NCBI GenBank assembly: GCA_016165875.1
Contig: JABBOT010000017.1
Location: 7,501 to 71,500 of the forward strand
Direction of reading: 5' to 3'
From: Acanthopleura granulata
Lineage: Eukaryota > Mollusca > Polyplacophora > Chitonida > Chitonidae
Length of the DNA: 64,000 nucleotides
Shown piece by piece: positions 37,193 to 49,989 of this stretch (within the stretch, counting starts at the first letter, position 1; each line of letters opens with the position of its first letter). The position numbers and the translations under genes are program-made. Below the pieces are notes generated by a model. It ran no database searches. It had not been told where the DNA came from and saw only the letters and a program-made list of their open reading frames with translations.

Positions 37193-38861
37193 ATTGAACT
37201 TAAAATGTTTTTATCGAAATCGAGTCTTTTGATTTCTATTCAAACACTCGGCGTCTAAGAGAATTTCGAAGGAAATATGCGTATGGAAAAATCAAATATC
37301 TTACAGATGTGTAAATTTGAATGGAAAAAAAACTATGTGACACTCTGAACAGTTTAAAACTATTTTTGTTTCAGCACTTGTGGCGCCATAAAACCTGCTT
37401 TGCATTTGTAATATGCTTTCTGCCGCTGAATGCAAACCACATGTAAATCAGCTGAGCTAGTTCCCATCGTTACCTCAATGGAGTTCTCTTCCATGTGCAT
37501 TATCTGACAGGCCATTTTCAAGGAACTTCTTTTGTCGCAGGGATATGTCTATAGTGAACCACAAATCAGAATAGTAATACATGTACGTAACTCTTTTCTG
37601 TGAAAAATAGAATATTCATTGTTGACAAATTATGAGCCCTAATTACTTTACACTGCGACAGAGGCCTTATTTCGTTATTTGCGCTCATTGTTTTCCGTTC
37701 CTCTAGTTAGGTCAACATTTTTGTATAGTCCATCCATATTATCCATTTAAATAGCAAAAACCACAGCCAATATTTGATGAAGACTGCTATGAATAGTAAT
37801 GAGCTAAAAGACTTTATTAACACGGCTAATTAAACGGTAATTAGCAGTAATCCATAAACCGAAACGGAGAAAATAAATTCCACTCATTGTGTCGGGATCG
37901 GCCATGATATAGGCTAATTTCAACATTTCTTTATTAAGTCTTTTCATACAAAACCGTTCCTATTTTGTTTGCCGCTATACTTTGTTTATATTGGCTCATG
38001 TGTTTCTGCAAAACCTCAAGCTTCCATGTAAACAATATCGTCGGTGAAACACTAAAAAAAAGTTTTTTCTGTCGTGTACCTCGTGGTTTTGACCTTAGGC
38101 ACTCCGACTACCTCCGAGGTAAACCTGACAGCAGTCATATAAATGAACAATCTTTTGGTGGGGTGTTAAAAACCAATTAAACAAAAACCAGTGAACAAAT
38201 AAACTTCTGTATGTTTTTCCTATATGTTCTACTCCACAATGTATCTAAAAATCCGTCAAAATAATCGACCTAAATTATTTAAAAGTCAGCTCTGAGATAT
38301 ACATCCCTCTGCAAGGTGACGTTTTAAAGGGTGGGTCTTTTAAACTGTTCACTTCGTCCGTTAGGAAACATTTACATGTATTTTTTGTTGCTGGATTTTG
38401 TTGAAATTAACACAGCAAGTGTTATGTTTTACTTTCCGATTAGCAATTGTGGGTTTCTTTTTACAACCTATGGATCCGAAGTATGTTTTACGACAGCAGC
38501 GTTATTAGGGTATCATTTTCTGGATATTCATGTATTTATTTTACAACGTCCAGTACGAACCTTCCCATGTACAGACACGGAGCTTAGGTTCACATACTAA
38601 AACTGCTAAAAGCACTTCGGGTTTGGGCTACTGGAGAGGCGTCAGCCAATTTTCAGCACTAGAATCTGTACTGTATCCAGAAAGTGTTATCCCTTATAAC
38701 TATATTACTGCAATTTACAATCCACTTTCTTAGTGACATCTAACAGTCTGAAGAACGCTTCGAATGACATTATTCCAAATAATTGCCATGACTATCTGAG
38801 ATCACTACCAGGTTTAATAGTTTAGTTAGTTCACATCAATCTTTATTCTCCTGATTCCTCT
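37193..38861. other. AT-rich intergenic sequence
   Basis: A weak SINE-like 3' end may lie at 38130-38185 ('gtcatataaatgaacaatc', 'gtgttaaaaaccaattaaac'). Otherwise nothing is recognised. Confidence 0.35.
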
Positions 38862-39030
38862 CGTGAATAACCATTGATTTCTCAAGAATGATAAAACAAA
38901 ATAAACCAGTCCGATAGCTCTCGTGAATTCCATTTATTTCCCAAGAATGATACAACAAAATAAACCAGTCCGATAGCTCTTGTGAATTCCATTTATTTCC
39001 CAAGAATGATACAACAAAATAAACCGGTCT
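38862..39030. repeat. 59-bp minisatellite, about 2.9 copies
   Basis: CAAGAATGAT recurs at 38883, 38942 and 39001, exactly 59 bp apart, within a unit containing 'acaaaataaaccagtccgat'. The last two copies are nearly identical; the first is diverged. Confidence 0.9.
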
Positions 39031-40373
39031 ACCCCGGAATTTTTGTTAACGCCAGAGGGCAGCGCTATGTGTTGAAAAAAATTACACTTATCTTGTAAAT
39101 ACACCATACTCAAAATGAAATATAAAAAGAGGAAAATAAACGGTTTAGTATTTAATCATGAATCTAATGTATAACAAAAAAGGTTTGTAAAGTGATGTGT
39201 CTTTCCATGAAACTCCTTTTCTAGGTGACAAAATGTCGGCCATTCATCCGAGAGTCATGTGACAACTGCCGCTTACATACGCAATCCGTACCCTGCTGGT
39301 CAAACTGCTGTGAGTGGGCAGGGTTCGAACCTTGGGCACATATTCTGCCGTCACACTTCAGCGATCATCCTGGCCCGATGACAAATAAACCGGGGGTGAA
39401 ATGGCAGTAACACCCTCTCCCCTACTCCTTTTCACTCACCATGCCATCCCCCTCCCCTTCAAGGTATCAGCATCTCTTACCAGATGCGATCAAGTGCCGC
39501 ACCTCAAGTCGAGGATCATTGGCCAGCTGGGTGTCTCACGTGACGGGTGTGACACTTTTATGGCCTGTCATGAATGTAAACTCTCTGAATTTAAGGCAAT
39601 ATGTATTTTTTTAGAGCTTAGGAATTTAGCAAACCTGAATGTTTCCATATTTTTATATTATTTTCTCTTCATTATATATGCTACATTTTTGTTGTTTGAT
39701 TTGGGGGGGGGTGTTTGTTTATTTTTCTTTGGTGGGGGGTCTTTTATTTTCAACACCTATAAGTTTAAAACCAAACCATGTCGTTGCTTTTCTAAAAGAT
39801 ATTCCAAGGAGAATATTGATGACACCTGTAATAATATTATCTTATTAATTGAGCCTAGGACCGCTATAGCCATTCACCACCTAGGTGGCCTGTCCGAACG
39901 CAACTCTTGTTGATTTGGTTTTCTGCTGTCACAATAAAGGCCAGGTATCTATGACAAGACACGTTCATTTCCTTCAGCTTTATACTAGGTGTAATCCACT
40001 TAAAATGTAGCCCTTCCTAACTTTATAAAATTGAAAGGTTATTGTAATTACCATATATGCCTAATGAAATAAAGACTTTAATAGCACACAATACAGCATT
40101 CATCGAGGAACTTTCGAATTTATTACACTGGAATTACACATGCGTAGTTGAATGCAACAGCAGTATTTGGACAAATTTCAGCATGTTTGTAAGTAGTAAA
40201 ACCATTGAGTTTAAGGTGTGGTTCACATTATTATATTTTTTTTTTAATTATTCACAAAGTCGCATTGAAGAACGTTTCTGATGTGGATCGTGGTAAGTTT
40301 TATGTGAGTAAAACTGGAGCGCCGGGCGTAAAGCGCCGACATGTGGTAAATCACTGGCGAACTTTCCCTCATG
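39031..40373. other. Intergenic, no gene seen
   Basis: A 170-codon + frame (39401-39913) overlaps a second frame and includes a poly-G run at 39703-39710; I see no domain. A GGTTCGAACC at 39323 resembles a pol III B-box but has no matching A-box. Confidence 0.35.
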
Positions 40374-40434
40374 TGTGTGACAGATATGCACACCATATTG
40401 GTGGAAGACAAGTGGTCTTCAACAAACGTTAGAC
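40374..40434 (+). repeat. 60-bp dispersed hairpin repeat, copy 4 (best stem)
   Basis: GAAGAC (40404-40409) and GTCTTC (40415-40420) form a perfect 6-bp stem with a five-base loop, flanked by 'ccatattggtg' and 'aacaaacgttaga'. Confidence 0.7.
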
Positions 40435-43400
40435 CACGCACACAGCCTCACGACTGTTGTCGGTCACGTATTGAATGTTATTGCTAAGAATGTCCTGAAC
40501 CAATTACATAACAGACGATGTGTACAGGAAAAAGTATATGAACAAGTAATATAATATATAGACTACAACATGCAGAGTAAAACCAAAGCAGCCAACGACA
40601 ATCTGATAGCTGGCAAACGATACGGCAATTTAGTAATTTATTCTAACTGTTCATGCAAATGCTTAAATAACAGCAGCTTATAAGACCCCTGACGAAAATT
40701 AAACGCTTTGGCTTGAGTCATGATTTTTTTACTCTCGCTATAACTTTTTTTTTGCTCTTCGGTTATGTTTTATGTTTATGTGGAAAATGGTATTCAATGA
40801 CGTGGATGAAATTTTGTGCATAAGACAGGCACCAATCTGTGGTACATTTCCTGGTTTGGATTTGTCGAATAAGCACAGCAACAGATCGTTTGCCTGGACT
40901 TTAAGACAGCATATGCTTGATACCAGTCCACGCTGGCTTAGTTGCGGCTTTAAATCGGGCAGCTTCACATGTACCTAGGGAAGAGCGGTGGTCTGTTCCG
41001 GATACTCCTGTGTTCTCCACGCTTGATTAGACACGATAACTCTCTCATAAATGGAGACAAAAAATGTGCGATAACAAGTTGCGACCAAAAGCAAAGACCA
41101 ACTTCTACCTCCAATAAAAATTAGCAATAACCACGCAACAAGAAAACAGGTGCTTTTGAGCATGTCGTTAAACATTCATCAAATCAGTAAATATAGATAT
41201 TTTGGTTACTATTGCAGAGATGATTAAACTAAAGAGTTTTGCACAACTTTCACCATCCATAATGGCCATTAAAGAAATAAAAACAAAGAAGTTCCTTGGT
41301 GTTTGTTTGTTTTTCCTTGTTACAGCATGTGCTTTTTCCAGATTAGAGCCGTAAGTATTGCGTAATTTTAAATACGATCATCATAGAATTAAGTATCTTC
41401 TTACAGCCTGCAAAAAGTGACAAATACGTTAGCACTACTAACGATTTTCTCGACGACTTAGACCTTAGACAATTGTCTGTGGATTTGACTTTATATGAGA
41501 CATCATCATAGATTTTGTCATCAAAAATTACATTTGGGGGAGTGGGTGCTGTAGCGAAGTCACGTGACATACAAAACGTGATGACTTTCATACATCTTTA
41601 TTAATTTAGGACGCGATTTTGTCGCGTGCGTTTAGATATTAAAGGTATGTTTTGTTTCTAAAAACAGACATTTCATATTTCAAATACGATATTATTAATC
41701 GCACCATAACAAAATATTAATCACGAACACGTATTTACTGCCACATGCGAACGTGTATATAGCGGTATATAAATAATATTGCCGAACTGTTTCTCCTCTT
41801 GTCTTAGTAAAATCATCGAGCTGAATTATTAACAGTTCCCCTCTGGTGGCACCCGTTTAGCGGTGTGGTTCCCTCGACAAGAGGGGCTTTGTCTTGACGT
41901 GTCGCATACATTGTTAAAGCCTACCTGAAGTGTTACACGTTTTGAGCCTTGTCAGTGAATAGATGACCATTGTCCGCGAGCTGCTACAGACAAGGGACAT
42001 AACCTCGAGGCCATATGACCCGATGAAGCCTTCTAACCTTTTTGTTCCGTGGGGCATTTGCAGAGGAAGAGAGAAAGGGAGAGGAAGACTGCTTTTCACC
42101 GGTCCCTGTCAACCCTGAATGTTTGCCAGCAAGCCTCGAGAGGCGGAGGAAAGACGATGTGATCAATGTTTAATATCCTTAAAGTAGAAAACGATTGTCT
42201 CTAATTTGTGCAATTACAGGAAAATATCATGCATATTTAATGATCACTATCTGAAAAAAGTTTTTACAGGTCTACGCTCACTGCTAATGCGCGTTGTGTG
42301 TGTTTACTTAAACCTTGCATGAACAAATAAAGTTCTTGGCCTCGGTACGGTGAAATAGCCGGAGAACGGGGCTCGGACAAGCAACTAAGCATATGATTCA
42401 ATTTAAAGATTCATCAGAAAACGGTAACGCTGCCCTCTTACCAATCAAGAGACCACACGTATAAAGTACATAGTAAACAAATCACCGCTGCTTATACGCC
42501 AGGTTTTTGAATGCTTGAGAAAGGTACAAGTGTACATCCGGGGAAAGAAGTCCCGAAGCCATTAAAATATTTAAAATCTGTGAAAAAAAGCTTTGATAAC
42601 GTTGTCGCGTGCAAGACTGAATTCAAGTTGCCTTGTACTGAACGAAAGGAACAATATGCTCTCGATTGTCACGTGATGAGGTTAATTTGCCGTTATAAAG
42701 ATTTCCATAATTTATTGCGTTCTCCACACGACAAACATGCACTGTAGACCGCGTACATACAGAAAGCGTACGAACTCTTTGAACCAAAGTTTCAATCCAC
42801 GTGAAGTTCCGTGGGAATGCTGAATTCTCGTATTTCACAGGCCAAAAGGCCTTCGATTAAGTTGGAGTTTTAGTTTTAACTTTATTACATATGTAAATAA
42901 TTTATACAGAGGCCATACTAGATGGCCTGTGATGTAATAATTGAGTTGCAGGCCGTTTCCGGTCTTACCTGTGAACACTTTGTTTTTTCCCGGCATAATG
43001 CAAATTTTAACCGTTCCATGTATTTCCAAGCCGGTAAAATGTTGCACCAAAGCTTTTGCAAAATTTAAAAATCAGTTGCCGATTATGAATAAGAGATGTT
43101 AGTGATCTTTGTTATAATTGATCTGTAAGTCAAATAAAAATTTCAACTCTGTTAATTGTTGTACGGTATATAAATATATATACATGGTATATCGCATGTA
43201 TGACGTTTCAACATTTCGACAAATGTTATTCGTCAACTTCAGGGTATGTTAAGATGACACGTATTCCAAAGATATCCCAAACAATATTTTGTCGAAATAC
43301 TGAGATGTCAAACATGCGAATCTCATCTTTTTCGGAGTATCTTTGTGCTTTTTCATTGTACTAAGTTTATCGGTGGAAAAACAAGATTTTGGTCAAACAT

Positions 43401-44253
43401 CCAAGCTAACGACCCCTCCTTGGTCCCTACATTGTAAATACCATTTAAAGTTTGGTGTCTTCGCGCATAACCTTTTAGAGAAGCAGCATTATAAATTTAT
43501 ATCAACCTGTTACAGAGAGAAATTTCTTCAACAAAGCTCATTACAAAGGTTTGAAAAAGTTAGTCAAGCATACATACCCTTTAATAAAATATAAAAGACT
43601 ACAACACAGCAAGTTAAACCAAAATCACGCGGACATGATATTGTGTCAAATCTGGCGTCTTGTCAATTTCCAACATTTAGGGTTTTATTCAAACTGTTAG
43701 GATGAATACTTCAGCAACTTACACACCCTAGCTCCCTGGTCTAATAAACAGAATCGGATAAAAAAAAAGAAATAAAAACAGGTTAATAATGACTTGAGAA
43801 ATGTGACAGATACACCAAAACTGATGAATTTATTAATATTTACACTGATGCTGAAATGCCGGATAGAGAAATACGTTTAAAATATAATAAATAAGGACCT
43901 GATCGGACCAAGTAGCTAATCACAGGGAACTCCAATATGCATGCACCAAACATAGAAATGCATTACGAGCGGTGATATATTATACACCCAGCAAGTTATG
44001 CACTGTACTAAAATTGATATTTACGTACCGAAGAGGGAAATGCAGTACGAATGCTGACTTTTTTATATGCTATACAAATACAGAAATGTTTTAGTAACAC
44101 TCATGGGAATGTAAACAGTCAGAATAAACTCTAACTGAAGTCAGTTAAAAGTTAAAAGCGTTAAAAGGTCAGATTTCACTGGTTACGTGTGAAAAGTTGG
44201 CAACTATCACACTGCCGTTGCGTTTTACTCGCAATGCAAGCTGTGATCTTTTA
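40435..44253. other. AT-rich intergenic sequence
   Basis: Only short, overlapping, composition-driven frames. A possible degraded SINE tail lies at 41152-41193 ('gtcgttaaacattcatcaaa'). Confidence 0.35.
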
Positions 44254-44481
44254 TATATATATATATAAATATATGTAAAGCCGTACGTTCTAAAAGAATT
44301 TTTTCTAAGATGCATGTGAAGACAATCACGTCTGTGAGTGGAGTAGATATTTTCATTACGCGTTCCCTAACAGAAAAATAATTTTTAATCGGCATTTGTT
44401 GAATTTTTTTACACTTATTTGCACGACTCTTGTGTTTCAAGACGTTTGTGAAGTACCTGATAATGTGATAATTTACTCAAT

Positions 44482-44485
<4 letters not shown>

Positions 44486-44541
<56 letters not shown>
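44486..44541. repeat. (TA)n microsatellite
   Basis: About 27 uninterrupted TA units. A shorter TA-rich stretch occurs at 44253-44276. Confidence 0.95.
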
Positions 44542-44545
<4 letters not shown>

Positions 44546-44555
44546 CTGTGTAAAA

Positions 44556-44605
44556 ATTCTTGAGTACAGTGTTTAACACGAAACAAGTAAAGTAATAAAT
44601 ATATA
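44556..44605 (+). mobile_element. tRNA-derived SINE, 3'-end fragment
   Basis: 'attcttgagtacagtgttta' and 'aataaatat' follow the TA array directly; only about 50 bp is left. Confidence 0.55.
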
Positions 44606-45671
44606 AAATACAGTGGAATCCTTTTCATTTGTTTCTTGCCATGTGCAAATACATGTTTTGACGAGAAATCAGATATTCCCGAATTCCTACCCTCTGCAAG
44701 AGATTTATCTGGCTAAGTGCCAGGCCACCGGAGAATTCCGAAGATTAATGAATATATTCAGTTACATCCTTTCTCAAATGTGGAACTTATGAGGAAATTA
44801 CTAGAGAAAGCCGAATAGATCCTAGCGCGTGGCACGTGAGGGAGACTTACATGTGCAGACGGTGCGGGAACTCCGGTGCAGGTGTCGTGTGATCAGCATG
44901 TGGCAGGCGAGGCGATGGCTGGGACGAAGCGCTGAGGCACATCGCGATTTCTATTAAACACACAAACCGAGCGCATTCATGGATAACAATCAGTTTAAAA
45001 CACATCCACCTTTGACAAATGAAATTTATCCCAGTTGTTCAAAACAGGAACGCATTACTTTTGTTCGAGTAACCTGAAAGAACAAATGAGCGGAAACGTG
45101 TGCGACCTTGGATAGCATTTAACACAGAACTGCATTGAAAATTATGGAGACCGTAATTCAGAATCAAGTGGTTAGAGGGAGATTTTTTTCCTTTTTATCA
45201 TTTGTCATGTCGCCAAATATTCTTGCAATTTGCATAATGTACATATTGACACGTACAAAAAAGAGGGGGTCTATCGTACACAGCTTTAAATGAGATCTCA
45301 GACAACGCTTGATATCAAGTCACGTGGTGCAGATGTTCGGGTTTTTTTTAAAGATGCTCTTACTGTAAATATCAAGGTAGCCCCATCAACTGCATGAACA
45401 GTCAAACTTGCACGGTTGCTCAGATAATTTTAGCCGACCATACATGATAGGCATAGGCCTTCGGTTGTGAAAACTGAGTTGCTAAACATCAGAAATATTT
45501 GCTCTTCTATTTCGCTCTGTCAACACAACTCAGAGGTAGACGTTGTCTCACGTCTGAAACGGTTGACCACATGCTGGCTGAAGTCACTGTCTGTCACACT
45601 TTATAGGTTCAGACGCACACAGACCTGTATAGCACTACATATATCCCTCATATATTGCTCACGTATTCGTT
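44606..45671. other. Intergenic, no gene seen
   Basis: Mixed composition; no gene, RNA or repeat recognised. Confidence 0.35.
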
Positions 45672-45735
45672 AAGTTATACAACGACGGCCAGTATTACGG
45701 TGGGAGGAAACCGGGCAGTGCCCGTCGGATACTTT
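45672..45735 (-). mobile_element. tRNA-derived SINE fragment (duplicated pair, left)
   Basis: 'acgacggccagtattacggt' and 'gggaggaaaccgggcag' on +, that is SINE body on -. It ends at 'gtcggatactttaaatata', the same breakpoint as its neighbour. Confidence 0.75.
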
Positions 45736-45742
45736 AAATATA

Positions 45743-45866
45743 TTTACTTATTTATTTATTTGATTGGTGTTTAGCGCAGCACTGAAGAATATTTCAATTA
45801 TTCGATGGCGGCCAGCATTATGTTGGGAGGAAACCAGGCAGACTATGTCGGATACGTTGAATATAT
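45743..45866 (-). mobile_element. tRNA-derived SINE fragment (duplicated pair, right)
   Basis: Tail, 'tgaagaatatttcaattatt', 'ggcggccagcattatgttgg' and then the shared end 'gtcggatacgttgaatatat'. The common breakpoint with 45672-45735 points to a local tandem duplication of an already truncated copy. Confidence 0.8.
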
Positions 45867-47519
45867 CTTTTGCATGTAATATATTCCCATATGTTACGCG
45901 CAAGTTCAACACTGAATTGTGTTTTGTTTCTCGGCTCAGTTAACTGCTTATCAATTAACGAGGTGAACGTAGTCTATTTTATTTTAGTATAAGCGGCTTT
46001 AAGAAGTGAAGCAGATACGACCTTTACGAGATCAAAATATTGTTAAACAAGGAACAAGCGGAAAAAGAGAATACAATAAATCCATGTATAAAATATTACC
46101 TGTATATTCGATTTTGATAATCGAAAAGAACAATGGGCTACCTTACTTTATCTGTTCGCTAAAAACAACTGTTGCAAGTATTCACATCCACAATGACATG
46201 TTTAACACTGATGCACTTGTTTTTTGTTTGTTTTTTTTTTTTTGGATGTGTTACACAAATTACAGATGTTGTGTACTGTTAATACACAAAATTATATCGT
46301 AGTGCGTTTTTGACATATCACTAGTACACTGATGTTTTAGCAGAGTATGTGTGATGTATGTATGGTATATGTATGTATGGTTAGGCTGTACGTCGTACTT
46401 GACAATGTCTCAGTCACATGACGACGAGGAGTCAGTAGTATGTACTTGTATGTATACTGTGTCTTCCTGTGGCAAAGTGCTGCCTCTCCTGGTGCATCAT
46501 GCCAGAGACACCAGACATGACACCCCACCCAGTCACATCATACCGACATCGGGCCTCTCCAGTCATCTTTTCTTGCTCTAACCAGCGACCAAAGCAAAAA
46601 GCACCATTTTTTAAAAGTCTTTGGTATCACCCGCTATAGTCACTAGGTCCCCATAGGCGATCTACTTTGTGCAGAGAGTGGTGTCACTAAGTCAACTCAC
46701 TAATCAGACCAATTCTTAACGCGGTTTACCAAGAAGTTTCGTCTTATTATACTTTGAAGCACCGAACGATTATGTTATTTAGGCCTATGTCGGCAACACA
46801 CTGCGGGTAAAAAGATATATCCTCTTTTGTATTGATTAAGACCTTATAGCGTAGAAAGTAGCTTATATATTAATTGTAACAGGCACATATCGAGCTAGGT
46901 GCCGTAGAAGAAAAATACAATCCTCCTAAGTACGCAGTTGTAGTGGATAATGGATATTAGGCGAATTTCGTGAAAATGCCTGCATTGTAGGTAAAACAGT
47001 GTTAAAACGGCTCAACAAATTACAGGCGGCTATCTGAGTAACACGAGTGTCTGAGTGTCTCAGAATATGGAGTTTCTTTCAAGTAGTTTTACATAAAGAT
47101 ATTTAATGCTTGTTTTCGTCTCCTTGATAAATAAAACCACACATACGCAAGCGCGCTCGCACACGTAATCTCTGAACACGCCATGGTTTTAAAACTAGCA
47201 GGTATTGCCTGATCCAGCCGTGAAACGTACCAGCTAATTGAACCAAGAGCTTATGTTTTGTCAGTTTCATATAGATAATTAACTATAGATGACCATGTGA
47301 TTACGCAGTTCATTTATGACTGATCATCCGGAGATGGGAGAGTTATACAGAGTTGAATTATACCATGTCACGTAGTAACATCGGCCATCATTTCTGTATG
47401 GGTGTTATTACACGATGGCGGCTAAATGTAAACCACTGCAATGTCATGTAGTCCATTAGATTTATAGAGCCTTTGTCTATTAACAAGTGGCATTTTCCAA
47501 TAATACGGAAGGCGCATCC
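45867..47519. other. Intergenic, no gene seen
   Basis: AT-rich; a more GC-rich block at 46400-46600 has only short overlapping frames. No feature supported. Confidence 0.35.
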
Positions 47520-47910
47520 ACTGTGAGGAGAATGGGAGTGTGGCCGAAAATGGTAATCATCATAACCGCCGCTTGAGGAGTGTTGAAGAGTGGCCGAAAA
47601 TGGTAGTCCTAGTAATAGTTGCTTGAGGAGTATGGAAGAGTGGCCGAAAATGGCGGTCATTGTAACGGCCGCTGTCATTGTAACCGGCACTGAGAGGAGT
47701 ACGGGAGAGTGGCAGAAAATTGCTGTCACTGTAACCTACACTACAGGGAATATTGAAGTATGGCCGAGAACTCCAGTTCTTGAGAGAAAACCCTGGGCGT
47801 TTGTAGACACCTACATTGTGAGGAATGTGGCAGTGGCAGAAAATGCCAGTTGAAACCTGGGAAGTCACTGTACCTTGCTCTGCGAGGAGTATGGAAGTGT
47901 CACCAAAAAT
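47520..47910. repeat. Degenerate 50-70-bp minisatellite
   Basis: The core 'gtggccgaaaatgg' or close variants occur near 47539, 47591, 47640, 47711, 47760 and 47832, each preceded by a 'gaggagtatggaag'-like block. Open frames on both strands here are a by-product of the repeat. Confidence 0.85.
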
Positions 47911-48640
47911 TACCGTTCAGACACTTGGAAGGAAAAAGGAGGTAAAAGATAGAAATTAGAAGCCAATACACAGACAGGTTATATGCTGGACGTATATTTA
48001 CTTTTCCGCACAGCCTTCTGCTCCATCTTTTCCCCTGTAATAGATTAATTTATTTATCTCTCCCTTTGTATTGTTTTCATATTATTGTGTACTTAAATGT
48101 GATGACAAGGAAGCATTTTGAGTATCTCTAGACTATCAATGTCCGTTATATGGCATTTAGCATAGCTGCAATGGGTTTTTTGAACCTAATTCTGCTTAAA
48201 CCTTGGTGCTAGGGGACGTGTACGTGGTTAATCTTAAACACTTACATGCACAGTTAGAATAAAATCCTGAGGTAACTTGATAAGAACCCTGTTTTCGCCG
48301 GAAACATGTGACCATTTGCCAGTTGAACTATCACACTGCCATCGTTGCTCTGGTTTAACTTTCTGTACTGTCTTATTTTATAACCGATTCAGTCCTTATC
48401 TATCACAACTTCCTACATCTTTGCCGGTCCCATTCGCAATGGATCACTAACACATACTCACCATACCACATTCTTAATTTTCATTCTCATCCTGTCACTG
48501 ATTCTTCCCTCAACCAATTACTCATTCCTGCCATCAGTTAACCAAACATCTCTACTCTGCTCCAATAACACATTGATACGGTCAGCACCTTATTCATTCC
48601 CACAGCGAAATCTTTATCCCCACACTCAACCAAATACCCT
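47911..48640. other. Intergenic, no gene seen
   Basis: AT-rich and pyrimidine-rich; nothing recognised. Confidence 0.35.
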
Positions 48641-48658
48641 TACTCTGGTCCATGCGAC

Positions 48659-48902
48659 CTGCGTGGCCGAAGGAATTAGCATGCTAGTGCAGCGTAATGA
48701 CCCAGGCGACTCTCACCAATGGGATCACTGTGAGTTCAAGGACAGCACAGACTGGCTTTCTCTATGGTCGTTAGTGGGAAGGTCCGCCAGCAATCTGCGG
48801 ATGGTCGTGGGTTTCCTCCCACCCTAATTCTGGCCGCCGTTATATAAATGAAACATTCTTCAATAGTGCGTCAAACATCAATGAAATAAATACATAAATA
48901 AA
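48659..48902 (+). mobile_element. tRNA-derived SINE, full length
   Basis: Head 'gcgtggccgaaggaattagc', B-box-like GAGTTCAAGGAC, body and AATAAAT tail. Imperfect flanking repeats TACTCTGGTCCATGCGAC (48641-48658) and TACTCTGTCCACGAC (48903-48917) look like an aged target-site duplication. Confidence 0.9.
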
Positions 48903-49078
48903 TACTCTGTCCACGACAACATTGCCGCGGCTAGCCATTTACATTCCAATATTATTCTGCACATTATTGTTTATTAAATGTGACCACTGCACTGCCTTTC
49001 GGGTATCTCTAGACAAATGAAGTCTAACAAACTGACATATTAACACGGCTATAGAATAATGAAAATAAGTATATATAT

Positions 49079-49690
49079 ATATTTATCTATTTGATCGGAG
49101 TATGCGGCGTGCCATATTGAAGAATGTTTCACTTACAAGACAGATGTTACGAACACCGTCCTTAAAATACACTGTTTTATTTTCTTAGTTGTTTTTGTGC
49201 TAATTTTTTGTTAACTGGGCCAGTTTCTGACGCAGGTTTTGACAATTGTATAGGCTATAACCTGCACATTCCTGGCATTCAGTCGCGTGTTGTCGAGGTC
49301 TCTGTGTTTATGGGTTTCGTGTCATTGTACATAGAGCGTGCATTCTGGAAAGATGTACCTATGTTGTCAACATCTTGACGATCAAACCAGAATATTCGAC
49401 ATACAATTTGTACTCCATTTTTCTGCACGTAGCACTTTGTGAGCTTGTGTTTTGCCATTGTCTCTTTTGTGCCATTACGTACATTTTATTCCAATTTTAC
49501 ATTGTTAGTGACTTTAAAATCCGAGAATTGAAACCTACATCGCCAGTTCGGTTTTATGGACAAAATCGTCTACCAGTCCGCCCTGCGGTATAACTAGACG
49601 GGCGGTCCGATACAAACTCAGTGGAAAACCACGACCACGTACAGGTTGCTGGCAGGTCTTTCTACTTTCGACTGGGGAGGAAGGCTATAA
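49079..49690 (-). mobile_element. tRNA-derived SINE split by an insertion
   Basis: The 3' half lies at 49079-49144 ('attgaagaatgtttcactta') and the body resumes at about 49605-49690 ('ggaaaaccacgaccacgtac', 'ggttgctggcaggtc', 'ggggaggaaggct'). The intervening 49145-49600 is the second copy of the dispersed repeat, so that repeat inserted into the SINE. Confidence 0.65.
49145..49600 (+). repeat. Dispersed repeat, copy 2 (LTR-like start), nested in a SINE
   Basis: It starts TGTTACGAACACCGTCCTTA like 30987 and follows the same order of conserved blocks. It is the younger insertion because the SINE halves flank it. A clear target-site duplication is not visible; its right end is approximate. Confidence 0.6.
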
Positions 49691-49748
49691 GTGGATGTGT
49701 AATATTCTTGGGTACGGCGTAGAAATGCAATCAAATAAATAAATATAC
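49689..49748 (+). mobile_element. tRNA-derived SINE 3' end, inverted against its neighbour
   Basis: 'ataagtggatgtgtaatatt', 'cttgggtacggcgtag' and 'caatcaaataaataaata' read on +, joined directly to the - strand SINE body that ends at about 49690. Confidence 0.7.
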
Positions 49749-49989
49749 TTTTTTGCATGAACGCCGGAATACTCGGTCCACAAGAGCACAATTACTCATA
49801 TCAACATTAGCCCAAATGCCGTTCCTCACAATTCATTATATCTTAATACTCTTATGTCCACATTCGCAACTCTTGATGGCTGGTTTATGCCAACATGTTT
49901 TAAGTACTCATTCTCGAGCCCACCCTCTTTATTTTTATCCAAGTTTTGCAAACTGGATTACTGAATATAGGCGAAATGACCGCAAATGT

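Noticed and set aside
39322..39333. Pol III B-box GGTTCGAACC
   Set aside because: No A-box at a suitable distance and no tRNA-like fold; probably chance.
47388..47868. Open frames on both strands at 47.4-47.9 kb
   Set aside because: Produced by the degenerate minisatellite; both strands are open for the same reason.
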